The notes under the pieces were generated by a model, which worked only from the letters and a program-made list of their open reading frames with translations, was not told the DNA's origin and did not search any database. From an uncultured Oscillospiraceae bacterium (GTDB lineage Bacteria > Bacillota > Clostridia > Oscillospirales > Oscillospiraceae): a DNA stretch of 39,949 nucleotides. Position numbers and translations under genes: made by a program. Positions 30,397 to 37,541 of the stretch are shown one piece after another (within the stretch, counting starts at the first letter, position 1; every line of letters begins with the position of its first letter). The stretch spans positions 1-39,949 of the forward strand of contig CAKTNS010000027.1 of assembly GCA_934589225.1 (NCBI GenBank), given 5' to 3'.

Positions 30397-30426
30397 TCAG
30401 GAAAAATTTTTCCCGGAGGGATTTTT

Positions 30427-31329
30427 ATGGAGGAAGTATATTCGAAAATTGGCAGCATTCCCACCGGGTCTGCGCCGGATACGGTTCTGGAGGGGTGCCT
30501 GGTGTTGGAGGGTGGGGCCTTTCGGGGGCTTTACACCCAGGGGGTGCTGGATGCCTGGATGCAGCGGGGGGTGAATTTCCGGTGTACCCTGGGGGTCAGT
30601 GCAGGGGCCCTGGCCGGGGTCAGCTATTGCAGCGGGCAGATCGGCCGGTCCGCCCGGGCCAATCTTGCCCACCGGCATGACAAGGACTATATTGGCCCCG
30701 GGGCCCTGCGGAAAAGCAAAAGCCTGATCCGTCTGGACTTCCTCATCGATGATTACAATGAGATGGAGCCCCTGGATATGGAGCGCTTCAACGACCCCCG
30801 CCGCCGTCTTCTGGTGGAGACCACGGACTGCCGCACGGGGGAGCCCCTTTTCTGGGAGCGGGGGAAGTGCGATATTTTCACCGCCGCCAAGGCCTCGGCC
30901 TCCATGCCCTTTGTGACCCCCATGGTGGAGGTGGAGGGCATCCCCTGTCTGGACGGGGGATGCAGCTGCGGCATTCCCTTTGACTGGGCCCTGGCCCAGG
31001 GGTATGACAAAATCGTGGTGATCCGTACCCGAGACCGGGCCTACCGGAAATCTGCCACGGATTTAAGTACCGCCGAGGCCGTCTACCGCCGGTGGCCCGC
31101 CTTTGCCAAGGCGGTGGACAGCATTCCTGAAACCTACAATGCCCTCTGCGACCGCTTGGAGGGACTGGAGAGCATCGGACGGATTTTTGTCCAGGCACCC
31201 CAGCGGCCCATTGAGATTTCCCGGGTGGAAGGAGACCTGGAAAAGCTGGGCGCCCTCTATTGGCAGGGCTACACCGAGGGGCTCAACAATCTGCCCGCCC
31301 TCTCCAAATATTTAGGGATCCCATTGTAA
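30427..31329 (+). CDS. Patatin-like phospholipase/esterase (RssA/YjjU-like)
   Basis: A 300-residue predicted serine acyl hydrolase acting on phospholipid or other acyl esters. The patatin blocks are complete: oxyanion motif EGGAFRGLYTQGVLDAW at residues 28-44, nucleophile S58 in GVSAGA, and catalytic D176 in LDGG. No signal peptide is seen, so it acts in the cytoplasm or at the inner membrane face. The open frame extends 33 codons upstream, but ATG at 30427 has GGAGGG at good spacing and lies after the promoter. Single gene with its own terminator. Substrate unknown. Confidence 0.9.
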   Translation: MEEVYSKIGSIPTGSAPDTVLEGCLVLEGGAFRGLYTQGVLDAWMQRGVNFRCTLGVSAGALAGVSYCSGQIGRSARANLAHRHDKDYIGPGALRKSKSLIRLDFLIDDYNEMEPLDMERFNDPRRRLLVETTDCRTGEPLFWERGKCDIFTAAKASASMPFVTPMVEVEGIPCLDGGCSCGIPFDWALAQGYDKIVVIRTRDRAYRKSATDLSTAEAVYRRWPAFAKAVDSIPETYNALCDRLEGLESIGRIFVQAPQRPIEISRVEGDLEKLGALYWQGYTEGLNNLPALSKYLGIPL

Positions 31330-31376
31330 AAAAACGCACGGAACGGTTTTTGTAGACCGTTCCGTGTGTTTTTTTA
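31328..31376. terminator. Bidirectional terminator between patatin-like and PAP2 genes
   Basis: Perfect arms CACGGAACGGT and ACCGTTCCGTG at 31337-31366, with A run on the left and a seven-base T run on the right, between convergent genes. Confidence 0.92.
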
Positions 31377-31976
31377 CTCTTCAATATACTTGCCCTTGTA
31401 GACAAACTTTTTGTAAATCAGGTTTACCAGCAGATTTCCCAGCAGGCCAAAGAGGATGCCCAGCACCAGGGAGACCAGAACGTCAGTCGGGTAGTGGACG
31501 TAGAGGTACAGCCGGGAGAAGGCAATGAGGATGGCAAGGACGGTGGCGGGGATGCCCATGCGCTTGTCGTGGAGCATCAGCACCGTGCAGGCCTCAAAGG
31601 AGGCAATGGTGTGGCCGGAGGGGAAGGAGAAGTCGCTCTGGGCGGAAATCAAAAGGGTGATCTCTTTTTGAAAATGCTCCAGCTGAAAGGTATATGGACG
31701 GATCCGTGCCACCTGGGGCTTTAAAATGATGTTGCACACCAGAAGACCCAGCACCAGGGCCATGCCCATGGAGAAGCCGGTTTTCCGGTACTTCGCAAAG
31801 AACAGCAGGGTCACGGCCACCAGAATCCAGAACACGCCGCCGTCGCCAAACAAGGTGACAATGGGCATGGCCTTGTCCAGAAAGCCGCACTGCAGGTGGG
31901 CCTGGATCCATTCCAGGATGGGCAGATCAAAGGATACTGCACAGGTATTCAACAGGGCTTGCAGGGCTGCAAACAT
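31374..31976 (-). CDS. PAP2-family membrane phosphatase
   Basis: A 200-residue membrane protein with about five hydrophobic segments and the three PAP2 motifs: K86-x6-R93-P94 (KPQVARIRP), P119-S-G-H122, and S-R155-x5-H161-x3-D165. Such enzymes dephosphorylate lipid phosphates at the outer membrane face, for example undecaprenyl pyrophosphate (BcrC type) or phosphatidylglycerol phosphate. The frame is open 20 codons upstream, but ATG at 31976 has AGAGGAG nine bases upstream. It is 114 bases downstream of the surface-protein gene, with a long hairpin in between, so it may be the last gene of the envelope operon; recycling the lipid carrier used by that operon's glycosyltransferase would fit. 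Confidence 0.9.
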   Translation of the reverse strand: MFAALQALLNTCAVSFDLPILEWIQAHLQCGFLDKAMPIVTLFGDGGVFWILVAVTLLFFAKYRKTGFSMGMALVLGLLVCNIILKPQVARIRPYTFQLEHFQKEITLLISAQSDFSFPSGHTIASFEACTVLMLHDKRMGIPATVLAILIAFSRLYLYVHYPTDVLVSLVLGILFGLLGNLLVNLIYKKFVYKGKYIEE

Positions 31977-32006
31977 ATAGGCATTCTCCTCTTTCGTTCG
32001 TATTCC

Positions 32007-32052
32007 GGAAGCTCTGGAACGACCGGCTATTGCCAACCGATCCAGAGCTTCC
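32007..32052. other. Long hairpin between the surface-protein and PAP2 genes
   Basis: GGAAGCTCTGGA and TCCAGAGCTTCC are perfect 12-base arms around 22 bases that pair partly (GGC/GCC). No T run follows on the minus strand, so it is more likely an mRNA stabiliser or attenuator than a full terminator. Confidence 0.6.
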
Positions 32053-32090
32053 TTCGTTATTTCAGAATTTTGCGTCTGGGTGGAATGTGC

Positions 32091-33671
32091 TTACTGTGCG
32101 TTTTCAAAGAGCGCGTAGAGGGTCATGGGGGTCAGGGTGGTGCCGCTGGGGATGGTCACCAGGCCGCTTTCGTCGCCGGGGCCGAAGACCACCGTCAGCT
32201 GCTTCTGGCCACCGACTACATCCTCCCGGACCCAGCCGGTGAAGGTCTTGCCCTCGGGAGCCGTGACCACGGGGGTGCTGATGCTGGAGGCATCGGTCTG
32301 GTAGAACTCGCTGGACAGGGTCACACCGTCATTGATAAAGGTGATGCGGACCTTGCCCACGGGCTTGGTGACGTTCTCGTTGGTCATGCCGTAGCACAGC
32401 CACTTGCCGTTCTTCTGCCGGAAGAACAGGGCCATATCCACGGTGTAGTCCCGGGTGCTGCCGTCCTTCAGGGCCACGTTCAGGGTGACGGTGCCTCTGG
32501 CGTAGAACAGCTCGTCAGAATACTTGATGTATTCCGTGACGTTTTCATTCAGGAACCGGTGGCCCCGGTCGGAGTTCATCCACAGCTCCTTGCCCATGTT
32601 CACAATGTCCTTATAGGCATCGGAGGAGCTGTCGTAATACTTGGCCACGGCCTGCCGGGCGCCCTTGGCGTTGATCATATACTCGGAGTAGGCTTCCAGG
32701 GCGCCAATGACCGCTGCCCGCTCGTCGTCGGTAATGGTATTGGACTCGGTCTGCTCCACATACATGCCCGCTTCCTCGTCGTAGACCACAGGCATTTCCG
32801 CGCCGGACTGGTCCTTGATGGTGACGGTGGGCCGCATCATGAGGCCGGTAATGCTCTGAATGTCGGTCTTGTCGCCGGTGGTGCCGATGGGCAGGAACTC
32901 GGAGGCGGAGGTGGAGGTGGTCTGGATGGTGAAGGATTCGTCCAGCTCCACGCCGTTGACATAGGCCTTGTGGCCGTCCACCTTCTGAATCAGGTAGCCC
33001 TCGGCCCGGTCAAAGTTCAGCGTCACCGCGCCCAGCTCCCAGTCGGGGATGTCCGTCACCTTCTCCGCGTGGTTTTCCAGGGTGAAGGAGGCGATGCGCT
33101 CGTCATTCATCTTGACATAGTACTTCTTGTCACCGGACAGACCGGCGGAGGTCTCCACATAGGTCAGGGGAGCATCGCCCACCTTCTGGGTCATGTAGGC
33201 CGCAAAGGCATCCTTGCCCTCGTAGGGGGAATCCTGAATGCCCGCCATGGTGTAAAGGGTGCTCCAATCCGGATGGTCAAAGAGCTGATGGAAAACCTCT
33301 TCGCTCTTGGCATCGGGCTGGGCGGCCTCGTAGTCCTCCAGCCACCCTTCCAGGTAGTTGAGGCCCAGGAAGGTGCCCAGGCAGAAAATGGCGATAAACA
33401 GGAAATACAGGGTGTAGAAGATCACGCCGCCGATCCGGGGGCCCTTCTTTTTGGGGGCTTCCTGGACTCTTGCGGGGGCGGGTCTGCCGGGCTGCTGGGG
33501 CATGGCATTAGGCCTTGGCTGCTGGGGCCGGGCCTGAGGCATCTGCTGCCGGGCGGCGTTGGCGGCGCTGCGGTGGGGCTTGTAGGCCTGCTGCTGCTCC
33601 TCCTGAACCTCCGGGGTGAAGCCGCCCTTGGAAGCGGAACGATTCTTCGATTCAAATTTTCCTTGATACAT
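32091..33671 (-). CDS. Single-pass surface protein, function unknown, with C-terminal Listeria-Bacteroides-like repeat
   Basis: A 526-residue protein of no family I recognise. Residues 1-75 are cytoplasmic and rich in Gln, Pro, Arg and Ala; a membrane segment lies at about 80-105; the rest is outside. An outer helical start (about 108-180) is followed by beta-rich parts with EGYLIQKVDGHKAYVNGVEL, and a segment that looks like an NTF2/SnoaL-type region (about 350-455, AIGALEAYSEYMINAKG, WLCYGMTNE). The last 70 residues (GKTFTGWVRED ... MTLYALFE) resemble the InlB B-repeat fold. It starts 14 bases after the glycosidase gene, so it belongs to the same operon; a scaffold or partner for that surface enzyme is conceivable. 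Confidence 0.7.
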   Translation of the reverse strand: MYQGKFESKNRSASKGGFTPEVQEEQQQAYKPHRSAANAARQQMPQARPQQPRPNAMPQQPGRPAPARVQEAPKKKGPRIGGVIFYTLYFLFIAIFCLGTFLGLNYLEGWLEDYEAAQPDAKSEEVFHQLFDHPDWSTLYTMAGIQDSPYEGKDAFAAYMTQKVGDAPLTYVETSAGLSGDKKYYVKMNDERIASFTLENHAEKVTDIPDWELGAVTLNFDRAEGYLIQKVDGHKAYVNGVELDESFTIQTTSTSASEFLPIGTTGDKTDIQSITGLMMRPTVTIKDQSGAEMPVVYDEEAGMYVEQTESNTITDDERAAVIGALEAYSEYMINAKGARQAVAKYYDSSSDAYKDIVNMGKELWMNSDRGHRFLNENVTEYIKYSDELFYARGTVTLNVALKDGSTRDYTVDMALFFRQKNGKWLCYGMTNENVTKPVGKVRITFINDGVTLSSEFYQTDASSISTPVVTAPEGKTFTGWVREDVVGGQKQLTVVFGPGDESGLVTIPSGTTLTPMTLYALFENAQ

Positions 33672-33685
33672 GTCGTGCCGCCTCC

Positions 33686-34855
33686 TTACTGAACCATCCA
33701 GAAGTCCGGCATTCTTCTGGGCTCGGACTGCAGAACGGAGTAGCTGTTGATCATCTTAACTTCACCGGAGGTGTTCCGGTAGTACATAATGGAGGAGGAA
33801 CCGCCGTCCATGTTACAGGCATTGTATGCGCCGTACTCCTGCAGGATGTCAATGATGTCTTTGTAGGTGGCACCGATGGAACCGGCCTGACGGCCGTCGG
33901 CGCAGACGAAGATCACCGCGCCGTCCTGCCGCTGACCGATGGCGGTACGGGGGTTGTAGCCGGAGTTGCCGGAGTAAACCGCCTGGTTTACTTCGCCGTT
34001 GACGATGAGCACGGGGCCAAACTCACAGCCGTCCCGGATGTTCTGCTCCATGGCCTCGTTGGCGGTCATGCTCTTGGCCACCACCAGCTTGTCATCGGTG
34101 TTGAATCCGGCGAAGCCCTCCTCGGGCACCATGCCGCTGTTAACGTTGGAAACCACCTTGCCCCCGGAAATGGTGAGGCCCGCGGGAACGGAGCCAACGG
34201 TGGAGTTGGCGGTGCCGTCATCGTTAAAGGCACCGGCGTTGATGACCGCGGCGATCTCCGGGTACTTGTCCATGACCTGGTTCAGCCGGATGCCGGGGTT
34301 GGAGGTGGAGAAGCCCGAGGCGTTGGAGCCATTATAATTATAAGAGGCTCCCAGGGAGACCCGGGCAGGGTCCCGGATGACCATAATGTGGGCGTTGAAG
34401 GTCTTGCCCTTGTAATCCTCAATGCGGATGCCGTCAGGGTAGTTGTCCCATTCGTGGCTTTCGCTGCCGGAAATGGAGCCGCCCCGGTTGATCACGATGT
34501 CATTGAGATTGGTGGAGGTGTCGATCTCCTTGTCGCTGCCTTCGTTGCGGATGCTGTCTACCACGGCCTCATCCATAAACAGTCCCGGGATCCATTTGGT
34601 GGCACTGGGCTCCAGCAGGGACATGGTCAGCACCTTTCGGGCCGCGGGGGAGGGGCCGTTGAATACCAGGTTCATCACCAGCGCCAGAGCACCGATGACC
34701 AAAATCAGGATGGTGAACAGCAACAGGAAAAACCGGCGGACGATTCTTCCGAATACGCCGCTTTTCTTCTTCTTTTTCGGCGGCTTTACGGAAACATTTG
34801 CCTGGGCCGAATAGCCGTTCTGGCTTTGGCCCCGGCTGGGTGTTCTGTTCTGCAT
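33686..34855 (-). CDS. Membrane-anchored phosphodiester glycosidase family protein (NAGPA-like)
   Basis: A 389-residue protein: basic tail with a Lys run at 27-31, membrane anchor at about 42-62, and an outer domain at about 150-389 of the phosphodiester glycosidase family. Family marks are INAGAFND near the middle, YNPRTAIGQ, and CNMDGGSSSIMYY near residue 350. Mammalian relatives remove GlcNAc from GlcNAc-phosphomannose; bacterial ones are linked to exopolysaccharide or wall-glycan editing. Lying between a GT2-GtrA enzyme and a surface protein, it probably trims or matures a surface glycan with sugar-phosphodiester links such as teichoic-acid-like polymers. Substrate is inferred. Confidence 0.86.
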   Translation of the reverse strand: MQNRTPSRGQSQNGYSAQANVSVKPPKKKKKSGVFGRIVRRFFLLLFTILILVIGALALVMNLVFNGPSPAARKVLTMSLLEPSATKWIPGLFMDEAVVDSIRNEGSDKEIDTSTNLNDIVINRGGSISGSESHEWDNYPDGIRIEDYKGKTFNAHIMVIRDPARVSLGASYNYNGSNASGFSTSNPGIRLNQVMDKYPEIAAVINAGAFNDDGTANSTVGSVPAGLTISGGKVVSNVNSGMVPEEGFAGFNTDDKLVVAKSMTANEAMEQNIRDGCEFGPVLIVNGEVNQAVYSGNSGYNPRTAIGQRQDGAVIFVCADGRQAGSIGATYKDIIDILQEYGAYNACNMDGGSSSIMYYRNTSGEVKMINSYSVLQSEPRRMPDFWMVQ

Positions 34856-34866
34856 ATTTCGTTACC

Positions 34867-35973
34867 TCACTGTTTGTCTTGCTTCGCGTCTTGCTTTACA
34901 AAGACCCAGCGCTGCTGGATCGTATAGCTGATGAAATACAGGCACACCATCACGATGACGTACCACAATGTACGAAGCCCTCCGGCATTTTCGCTGATGT
35001 GCAGCACCCGGTAGAGCCCGTTGGTCAGCAGCATCTGGGCGGCCATCTGGGGCAGGGCCAGCAGATAATACTTGAGCATGGCCTTTCCCGTCTGCTCCTC
35101 TGACTGGAAGACCAGCTTCTTATTCATAAAGAAGTTCAGCAGGGAAGAGACCACTCTGGCCCCCACATAGGGCACGGTGTCGTGGACCATGACGGAGCTT
35201 GCCCGCAGGGCCCAGTCCAGGAAGGCAAACATCCCCGTATCCACCGCGGCACTGACCAGGGAGGACAGGGTGTAGCGGAAGAAATGCTTCAGAATCAGCT
35301 TGTAGATCCGCCAGGAGTCCTTAATGGCGTGGAAATGGGAGCTCTTGTTCTCCTCAATATAGACCGTGCGGATTTTGACCTCTTCATAGGGAATGTTCAT
35401 GGTCTTCATGGCCAGGAGCATATTGGTCTCATATTCAAACCGCTCGCCGGAGACCTCCGTGAACCGCTCTACGGCACTTCTGGGAATGGCCCGGAGACCT
35501 GTCTGGGTGTCAGACAGGGTCATGCCGCAAAAGACCTTGAAGACCATGGAGGTGGTGTGGTTGCCAAACCGACTGCGGGAGGGGACATGGGGCAGGGTAA
35601 AGTCCCGGCAGCCCAAAACCACATTGCCGGTTTCCAGCATCCGCTGGGTGCAGGCCTTGGTGTCCTCCGGGTGGTGCTGGTTGTCGCCGTCTACGGTGAC
35701 AACGCCTTTGCCGTTGGGGCGGTTTTCCAGGAAATAGGCAAAGGCGGTTTTGAGAGCCGCGCCCTTGCCCCGGTTGACAGGATGGTGCAGCAGGGTCACT
35801 TCCTTATGGGTGTCCGCCGCCCGCTGGAACCGGGGGAGATTTTCAGGCTTGGAGCCGTCGTTGACCAGAATAATGTCCGTAAATCCGTATTGGAGGAGCC
35901 CGTCAATCACCGCGTCCAGCTTCTCGTCCGGGTCCAGGGAAGGGAGCACTACGGAAACATCAGATATACTCAT
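34867..35973 (-). CDS. GT2 glycosyltransferase fused to a GtrA-like flippase domain
   Basis: A 368-residue fusion. Residues 1-230 are a GT2 enzyme (VVLPSLDPDEKL, IILVNDGSKPENL, HHPVNRGKGAALKTAF, metal-binding VDGDNQHHPED) of the polyprenyl-phosphate hexose synthase type. Residues about 232-360 hold four membrane segments of the GtrA/DPMS family, the proposed flippase of undecaprenyl-phosphate sugars, with NFFMNKKLVFQ as its signature. The fusion couples making and flipping of a lipid-linked sugar. First gene of a tight run (11- and 14-base gaps) with the phosphodiester glycosidase and the surface protein, and it has a near-consensus promoter. The sugar is unknown. Confidence 0.9.
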   Translation of the reverse strand: MSISDVSVVLPSLDPDEKLDAVIDGLLQYGFTDIILVNDGSKPENLPRFQRAADTHKEVTLLHHPVNRGKGAALKTAFAYFLENRPNGKGVVTVDGDNQHHPEDTKACTQRMLETGNVVLGCRDFTLPHVPSRSRFGNHTTSMVFKVFCGMTLSDTQTGLRAIPRSAVERFTEVSGERFEYETNMLLAMKTMNIPYEEVKIRTVYIEENKSSHFHAIKDSWRIYKLILKHFFRYTLSSLVSAAVDTGMFAFLDWALRASSVMVHDTVPYVGARVVSSLLNFFMNKKLVFQSEEQTGKAMLKYYLLALPQMAAQMLLTNGLYRVLHISENAGGLRTLWYVIVMVCLYFISYTIQQRWVFVKQDAKQDKQ

Positions 35974-36011
35974 AATTTCGCCTCTTTGTCACATACTCAA
36001 TATCTCCAGGC

Positions 36012-36040
36012 ATTATAGCATATTTCCCCGGATTTGCAAA
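36012..36040 (-). promoter_or_regulatory. Promoter of the envelope-glycan operon
   Basis: Minus-strand TTTGCA (36035-36040) and TATAAT (36012-36017) with 17-base spacer and a TGC extended -10; the spacer contains CGGGGAAATATGC. Confidence 0.8.
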
Positions 36041-36197
36041 GTAGTTTCCGCTCAAATTAAGAAATTTTTCCGTTATTTCTGATTTTCTTCCATACAAATT
36101 CAGTTTACCCGACACCCTTGGACCAATTCCCGGTTTTTTCTTCCAAAGCCCCCTTCCTTTTGTGCTTTTCAACGGTAACGGGCAAAACCCGTCTTTT

Positions 36198-36219
36198 AAG
36201 ATTTCCCTAAGATTTCCCT
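36198..36219. repeat. Tandem 11-base repeat upstream of the GntR promoter
   Basis: AAGATTTCCCT occurs twice in tandem and a partial third copy (AAGAATC) follows. It ends 18 bases before the -35 box, so it could be an upstream promoter element or a regulator site. Confidence 0.6.
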
Positions 36220-36237
36220 AAGAATCGGTTCGGTCTA

Positions 36238-36266
36238 TTGACGGTGGGAAATATTGGCTGTATCAT
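36238..36266 (+). promoter_or_regulatory. Promoter of the GntR-ABC operon
   Basis: TTGACG (36238-36243) and TATCAT (36261-36266), 17-base spacer containing GGGAAATAT. The transcript should start near 36273, inside the palindrome at 36270-36281. Confidence 0.85.
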
Positions 36267-36269
36267 GTC

Positions 36270-36281
36270 TGTATTAATACA
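36270..36281. promoter_or_regulatory. Candidate operator of the GntR regulator
   Basis: TGTATTAATACA is a perfect 12-base palindrome placed at the predicted transcription start, between the -10 box and the ribosome binding site. YtrA-type repressors usually bind such palindromes in their own promoter; binding here is inferred. Confidence 0.65.
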
Positions 36282-36303
36282 CTTCATACAAAGGAGGGCG
36301 CCT

Positions 36304-36672
36304 ATGCTGCACCTGGATTATCGGGACATTCGTCCCCTTTACGCACAAATCACAGACAACGTCCGGCAGCAGATCTCCGGCGGGGTGCTGGTCCAGGGGG
36401 ACAAGCTGCCCAGCGTCCGGGAGCTGGCGGTGGAGCTGTCCATCAACCCCAACACCATCCAGCGGGCCTACCGGCAGCTGGAAATGGAGGGCTGGATCGC
36501 CACGGTCCCCGGCAAGGGGTGCTTCGTCTGCGGCTGTCCCCTGGGGGACCCTCAGGAGGAAGTGAAGCTTCTGAATACCCTTGAAGATACGGTGAAAAGA
36601 CTCCTGTCCATGGGCTACACCCGGCAGGAGCTGGTACAAAAGATCATGGAGGACGAACCATGCTCGAAATGA
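36304..36672 (+). CDS. GntR-family regulator, YtrA subfamily
   Basis: A 122-residue DNA-binding repressor. Residues 5-75 are the winged helix typical of GntR (PLYAQITDNVRQQI, GDKLPSVRELAVELSINPNTIQRAYRQLE), and the short C-terminal helices (about 85-122) are the dimerisation part of the YtrA group, which lacks a ligand domain. The frame opens 22 codons earlier, but ATG at 36304 follows AAAGGAGGG and lies after the promoter. It overlaps the ABC ATPase gene by 13 bases. YtrA operons in Firmicutes respond to wall-active antibiotics by repressing their own ABC transporter; a like role is probable. Confidence 0.92.
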   Translation: MLHLDYRDIRPLYAQITDNVRQQISGGVLVQGDKLPSVRELAVELSINPNTIQRAYRQLEMEGWIATVPGKGCFVCGCPLGDPQEEVKLLNTLEDTVKRLLSMGYTRQELVQKIMEDEPCSK

Positions 36673-37541
36673 ACAATGTGACCAAAACCTTCGGCTCCTT
36701 CAAGGCCCTGGACGGCCTGAGCCTCCACGTGCCCAAGGGGGGCATCTACGGCCTCATCGGCCCCAACGGCGCGGGAAAGACCACCGCCATCCGGCACATG
36801 ACCGGGGTCTACCGGCCGGATTCCGGCACCGTGACCCTGGAGGGCCACCCCATTGACGAAAATCTGGCCGCCAAGGAGCGCATCTGCTGCATTGCCGACG
36901 AGCCCTTCTTCTTCCCCGGGGCCAGTTTGGATGAAATGCGGGGCTTCTACGCGGGGCTCTATCCCAGATTCGACAACAAGCGCTTTGAAGAATTGCAGGA
37001 GGTCTTCGGCCTGCGGCGGAAGGCCCCCATCCGGCGCTTCAGCAAGGGCATGCAGAAGCAGGCCTGCTTCCATCTGGCCCTGTGTACCCGGGCGGAGGTG
37101 CTGATTCTGGACGAGCCGGTGGACGGCCTGGACCCGGTGATGCGGCGGCAGGTCTGGAGCCTTCTGCTGGAAGACGTGACCCGCCGGGGCACCACCATTC
37201 TGGTGTCCTCCCACAACCTGCGGGAGCTGGAGGACATCTGCGACCATGTGGGCATCATGCGCCGGGGCAAAATGCTGCTGGAAAAGAGCCTGGCGGATAT
37301 GCAGGGGTCTACCGTAAAGCTGCAAATGGTGGGCCCCGCCCCCAAGGGCCTGGAGGTGCTCCACAGCAGCACCGTGGGCAGACTCTCTACTTACATCGTA
37401 AGGGGCACCCTGCCCAGAGTTCAGGCGGCGGTGGAGCGGGAAAAGCCCCCTTATTTTGACGTTTTGCCCCTTTCTCTGGAAGAAATCTTTATTTATGAGC
37501 TGGGAGGTATGGAACATGAAGCTGAAGGTTTCCTTCTGTAA
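36660..37541 (+). CDS. ABC transporter ATPase (YtrB-like)
   Basis: A 293-residue cytoplasmic ATPase. Walker A GPNGAGKTT near residue 34, signature FSKGMQKQACFHLAL (SKGMQ instead of SGGQQ, common in this subfamily), Walker B VLILDEPVDGLDP and switch His in SSHNLRELEDI. The last 80 residues are a less conserved tail. It overlaps the GntR gene by 13 bases and the permease gene by 26, so all three are translated as a unit. It probably powers the membrane protein encoded next, as exporter or as part of an antibiotic or wall-stress sensor. Confidence 0.92.
   Translation: MLEMNNVTKTFGSFKALDGLSLHVPKGGIYGLIGPNGAGKTTAIRHMTGVYRPDSGTVTLEGHPIDENLAAKERICCIADEPFFFPGASLDEMRGFYAGLYPRFDNKRFEELQEVFGLRRKAPIRRFSKGMQKQACFHLALCTRAEVLILDEPVDGLDPVMRRQVWSLLLEDVTRRGTTILVSSHNLRELEDICDHVGIMRRGKMLLEKSLADMQGSTVKLQMVGPAPKGLEVLHSSTVGRLSTYIVRGTLPRVQAAVEREKPPYFDVLPLSLEEIFIYELGGMEHEAEGFLL

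Larger units (their letters stand above)
29771..30426. repeat. Repeat cluster 3 upstream of the patatin-like gene
   Basis: No credible gene. Contents: a GGAACGGC/GCCGTTCC hairpin unit (29836-29877), the second full nested palindrome (29914-30298), then about 70 unique bases that hold the patatin promoter at 30368-30396. Confidence 0.8.

Noticed and set aside
31896..33692. Plus-strand frame of about 600 codons opposite the surface-protein gene
   Set aside because: Low-complexity Gly/His/Val-rich translation without a ribosome binding site; the minus-strand gene has correct operon spacing and an anchor segment.
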